From assembly GCF_001593385.1 (NCBI RefSeq), contig NZ_LUVZ01000001.1, forward strand, positions 868,001-932,000: a DNA stretch of 64,000 nucleotides, written 5' to 3'. Each line of letters starts with the position of its first letter. Position 1 is the first letter of the stretch. Shown in pieces: positions 61,222-64,000 of the stretch. A program made the translations under genes and the position numbers. Below the pieces are notes generated by a model. The model was not told the origin of the DNA, ran no database searches, and worked only from the letters and a program-made list of their open reading frames with translations. The DNA comes from Chryseobacterium cucumeris. Its GTDB lineage: Bacteria; Bacteroidota; Bacteroidia; Flavobacteriales; Weeksellaceae.

Positions 61222-62169
61222 ATGAAAAAACTAGTGACTACTTTTAAAGTTTTCGCCGTGTTATCGGTAATGGCACTCTACAGCTGCCAGAATGAAAACA
61301 ATGAAATGAACCAACAGGAAGCTGTTCAGGCTAAGACAACCATCGATGAGCTGAAAAAAGAAATTACTCCTTCGTCTTCTCAACTTATTCCAGAAGCAGT
61401 ACAGCTTCAACTGAATGAATCCACCAAAAATCTCGAAACGTATTTAAAAAATGATTTACAGATTGTGGGAGTGGCTGTATTGGGAAAAATTTCAACCCAA
61501 CAAGGGGTAGAACTGTCTAAAAAACTGATTACGGATAAAGATCAGTTCATTGCTTCCGGAAATATTTTGGATCCATCCTCTGTAAAAATCGGAAAAATTG
61601 GAGATTTATATCATGGTGAGGATTTAACAATCGCCCAACAAGGATTAAAAGAAGCCATCACCGGAGAAGTAAAAGCGGGCACCCAGGTTATGGAAGTAAC
61701 ATGGAACGGCAAAAACGGAAAATTTACCACCCTATGTTTTTATGGAGATTCAGGGATTATCTGGGACAATATCTTCGGAGGACTTGTGATGATGGATACC
61801 CGAGGAAATTCAGAAACATCTGACAGAGAAGCTTCAAAAGTAGCTTCTACATGGTATAAACAGTGGTGGACAGCCAATTGGCTTTGGGGTTCTAAACGAG
61901 GTGAAGCCGGATATAAGATTACCATTTATTATTCAGGATCCACCGTTTCCAATGCAGATGTAAGTGATTGGGGCTATATAAGCTTAGGGAAAGCAAAAAG
62001 CGAAAGTAAAATAACTAAAAAGACAGGAGCTTACGGGCAATGTCGCTATGCACTGGGGCTTTGTACACCAACAGGTTCTTTAAGCTTTAACTCCACTAAT
62101 TTCTCTGTATCATTCTCCGGATTAGGCAGCAATATTGTAAGTAACGGGACAAAATCCCTTTATCCATAG
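61222..62169 (+). CDS. Exported lipoprotein of unknown function
   Basis: 315 residues. The signal peptide ends in ALYSC with a lipidated Cys (22). A charged helical linker follows (to about residue 45), then a domain rich in Trp and Gly (EVTWNGKNGKF, STWYKQWWTANWLWGSKRG, SDWGYISLG) and two late Cys (QCRYALGLC) that may pair. I recognise no family. It stands alone between the repeat tract and a strong bidirectional terminator. Confidence 0.72.
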   Translation: MKKLVTTFKVFAVLSVMALYSCQNENNEMNQQEAVQAKTTIDELKKEITPSSSQLIPEAVQLQLNESTKNLETYLKNDLQIVGVAVLGKISTQQGVELSKKLITDKDQFIASGNILDPSSVKIGKIGDLYHGEDLTIAQQGLKEAITGEVKAGTQVMEVTWNGKNGKFTTLCFYGDSGIIWDNIFGGLVMMDTRGNSETSDREASKVASTWYKQWWTANWLWGSKRGEAGYKITIYYSGSTVSNADVSDWGYISLGKAKSESKITKKTGAYGQCRYALGLCTPTGSLSFNSTNFSVSFSGLGSNIVSNGTKSLYP

Positions 62170-62198
62170 TTATTTTCATAAAAATCAGATTTTAATCA

Positions 62199-62227
62199 AA
62201 ACGGGAAGCTCACTGAGCTTCCCGTTT
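62199..62227. terminator. Bidirectional terminator
   Basis: AAACGGGAAGCTC pairs with GAGCTTCCCGTTT around a 3-nt loop; A and T runs on both sides. It separates the convergent lipoprotein and N-acetyltransferase genes. Confidence 0.9.
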
Positions 62228-62244
62228 ATTATATTTTATAAGTC

Positions 62245-63048
62245 TTACCAGATTCTGACTTTTGACTTCAACGCTTCTATCGCATTTTCTTTAAGCCCAA
62301 AAGTATTAATCAATATTTCATAGAGCTGTATATCATTTTCTATCGTTATAGATTCCTTTTCACCATCACGAGTCCGGATATTCAGAACATGGTCTGTATA
62401 GGTATAACGAGCATTCTCATCTACTTTTGAAAGAATCAGTCTGCTCTTAAAATGAGAATCCGGATGAGTAGACAAATACCAGTTGGAAATATCAAGGTCA
62501 ACAGGTACTACATTTTCAGGAGTAAATCGATACACAGGAAGCCACTGCTCCTTCCACATCCAAAGCGTATAGGTTTCTTCTTTATGGGAAACTTTAAACA
62601 TTCCGTTGGGTGTTTGCTGCTGCTCTTCTTCATTTAAAAGTACAGGTGCAGTGAGCGTGGCTGTTCCAAATCCACAATCTACTACATATTGATCTCCATC
62701 AAAATCAACAATAAGCAAAAGATGCGTCTGTGCAGCAATACTATCCTCCTGCCTTCCCCACACTACCCTTCCAAGCTGAAGCTTTACATTGAAACCTAAT
62801 GTTTTTAAAACTTCACTTAAAAGCAGGTTTTGTTCATAGCAATATCCGCCTCTGGATTCGATCACCAGTTTTCTGAAAACATCATCTAACTTTAAAGAAG
62901 GAACCGTCCCCGTATAAGGGTCAATATTCTCAAAGGGTATATGTTTCGGATGAAGCTGATGGATCCTTTTCAGTGTTTCCATACTCAATTCCGGAGTTCC
63001 AAAGAAATGAATCCGTTCAAAATACTTTTCCAGGTCTGCTATATTCAT
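62245..63048 (-). CDS. nat: Arylamine N-acetyltransferase
   Basis: 267 residues. The catalytic triad is in place: Cys70 in RGGYCYEQN, His109 in AAQTHLLL and Asp124 in VVDCGFG. It moves acetyl from acetyl-CoA to arylamines or hydrazines, including some drugs. The N-terminal helical region (MNIADLEKYFERIHFFG) and the C-terminal lid are complete. It follows about 100 bp after the MFS gene on the same strand, so it may be the second gene of that unit. Confidence 0.94.
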   Translation of the reverse strand: MNIADLEKYFERIHFFGTPELSMETLKRIHQLHPKHIPFENIDPYTGTVPSLKLDDVFRKLVIESRGGYCYEQNLLLSEVLKTLGFNVKLQLGRVVWGRQEDSIAAQTHLLLIVDFDGDQYVVDCGFGTATLTAPVLLNEEEQQQTPNGMFKVSHKEETYTLWMWKEQWLPVYRFTPENVVPVDLDISNWYLSTHPDSHFKSRLILSKVDENARYTYTDHVLNIRTRDGEKESITIENDIQLYEILINTFGLKENAIEALKSKVRIW

Positions 63049-63151
63049 AATTTTGTTTTTCCTGTTTCAGCAATGAGCAAAACTATTCACTCCTGTAAAT
63101 TTATTGAAAGATGTAACTCAAAATCACCTATATCTCATCAATAGAACAAAT

Positions 63152-64000
63152 CTATGGCTTGTGAAAATCTTTTTCAGAGGTGATATCAACTAAATTTTTA
63201 TTTTTTTTCTGAAAAGCAGAATAAGTAATTACCACACTGACCGCCATTAAAATAAATGCTAAAAAGAAAGGTGCCCCTGAAAATTTGAACGGTGCTTCAT
63301 CATGCGTGAAATAGTAAAATAAATTAGTCATCATCGGAGGTCCTATAATGGATGTAGCACTCATTAAACTCGTTAATGCTCCCTGAAGTTCTCCCTGTTC
63401 ATTGGAAGGAACACTTTTCGTGATGACAGACTGTAAAGCCGGTCCGCAAATTCCTCCTAAACAGTAAGGAAACAGAAACACAAACATCATCCAGCCTTCT
63501 GAAGCAAAGGCAAACAATAACATTCCTACTGCATAGAAAGCCAATCCGTAATAAATACTTTTCTGCTCTCCCAGTCTGGGCGTTGTATATCTGATAAGCC
63601 CGCCCTGTACAAGACCTACCAGCAAACCTACTACTCCCAATGAGATTCCTACCATTCTTTCCGTCCAGCTAAACTTATACATAGTAAAGAAACTCCAGTT
63701 ACTCTGTACAGCGTGACCTGCAATATAGATTAAGATCAAAGAAACAATCAAACCTGAAATTTCAGGGTGCTTGCCTAAAAACTTAAATGAACCAATAGGG
63801 TTGGCACGTTTCCAATCAAATTCTCTTCTTTTATCTTTATCAAGACTTTCGGGAAGGATAAAATAACCGTAAAGGAAATTAAGTAAGCACAGGCCTGCCG
63901 CAGCATAAAAAGGTACTCTTGCTCCGTAATGCCCGAGAACTCCACCCAGAACCGGCCCAATGATAAATCCAAGACCAAAGGCTGCCCCTATCAGTCCAAA
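63152..64000 (-). CDS. TetA/TCR-type MFS drug transporter, 5' end outside the window
   Basis: 282 codons are visible; the frame is open through base 64000, so the N-terminus lies beyond the edge. The visible part starts FGLIGAAFGLGFIIGPVLGG, which is the antiporter motif C (G-x3-GP-x2-GG) of helix 5, continues with FILPESLDKDKRREFDWKRANPIGSFK (the loop after helix 6), and goes on through the second six helices to DFHKP. This is the tetracycline-resistance-protein-like drug:H+ antiporter group; the substrate is unknown. Shorter starts inside this frame are internal Met codons, not separate genes. Confidence 0.92.
   Translation of the reverse strand, partial: FGLIGAAFGLGFIIGPVLGGVLGHYGARVPFYAAAGLCLLNFLYGYFILPESLDKDKRREFDWKRANPIGSFKFLGKHPEISGLIVSLILIYIAGHAVQSNWSFFTMYKFSWTERMVGISLGVVGLLVGLVQGGLIRYTTPRLGEQKSIYYGLAFYAVGMLLFAFASEGWMMFVFLFPYCLGGICGPALQSVITKSVPSNEQGELQGALTSLMSATSIIGPPMMTNLFYYFTHDEAPFKFSGAPFFLAFILMAVSVVITYSAFQKKNKNLVDITSEKDFHKP

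Noticed and set aside
63775..63978. 67-codon minus-strand frame near the window edge
   Set aside because: It is out of frame with the MFS transporter, whose frame is open from 64000 to 63152 and has all family motifs.
1..64000. CRISPR array, rRNA operon, complete insertion sequence, reverse transcriptase or diversity-generating retroelement
   Set aside because: I saw no evenly spaced direct repeats with unique spacers, no rRNA sequence, no DDE transposase gene and no reverse transcriptase; the Avd-like four-helix-bundle gene stands without its usual retroelement partners.

Overview
The window is a low-GC chromosome segment from a member of the Bacteroidota, most likely a Chryseobacterium-type flavobacterium (Weeksellaceae). 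The grounds are the promoter style (a TAnnTTTG -7 element), the near absence of Shine-Dalgarno sequences, and Bacteroidota-typical families: a DUF2911 protein, an HsdR_N protein beside holA, a CTnDOT-like integrase, a carbamoyltransferase of the succinylornithine type, and a symporter-kinase hybrid next to acetyl-CoA synthetases. The genus call is inference.

Layout. 1-4.9 kb is the right end of an integrated element: a zeta-toxin-type toxin with its small partner, a frameshifted gene, an excisionase-like HTH protein, a mobile-element protein and a tyrosine recombinase ending next to the 3' end of tRNA-Ser(TGA). 5-16 kb holds housekeeping and small enzyme genes (trxB, holA, hydrolase, cupin, GNAT, CDP-alcohol transferase, ogt, DinB, Crp-type regulator, a secreted retropepsin-like protein without catalytic Asp, a lipoprotein). 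16-21 kb is an iron-uptake operon (TonB-dependent receptor, PepSY membrane protein, esterase). 21-25 kb is accessory: small secreted or lipoproteins and an orphan tail-collar protein.

25-31 kb is a pyrimidine operon read leftward: leader, pyrB, carA, carB. Its leader carries a consensus promoter, a 23-codon open frame, a U-rich stretch and a strong intrinsic terminator directly before pyrB, the layout of a translation-coupled attenuator. Between carA and carB sits a four-helix-bundle (S23/Avd-like) gene enclosed by 27-bp inverted repeats, which looks like a small inserted element. 32-41 kb is a complete arginine cluster (GNAT acyltransferase-argG-argC-argD-argF'-argB-argE-argH), in which the residue that sets carbamoyltransferase substrate choice is Val90 instead of Pro or Glu.

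41-52.6 kb is an acetate/propionate uptake and activation locus: a stand-alone InsA-like zinc-ribbon/HTH protein, a porin, an MHS-family transporter, small membrane proteins, a symporter-type histidine kinase, a receiver-only response regulator, a propionyl-CoA synthetase-like enzyme and acetyl-CoA synthetase. 53-64 kb holds a Rel/Spo (p)ppGpp enzyme, nhaA, a BrkB-type membrane protein, rlmH, trmL, a TPR protein, a PAP2 phosphatase, tatA, a lipoprotein, an arylamine N-acetyltransferase and a drug-type MFS transporter cut by the window edge.

A second layer runs through the intergenic gaps: many short-period degenerate repeat tracts, often paired as inverted arms about 70-150 bp apart, and two copies of one small hairpin element. 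One such arm pair encloses the four-helix-bundle gene.
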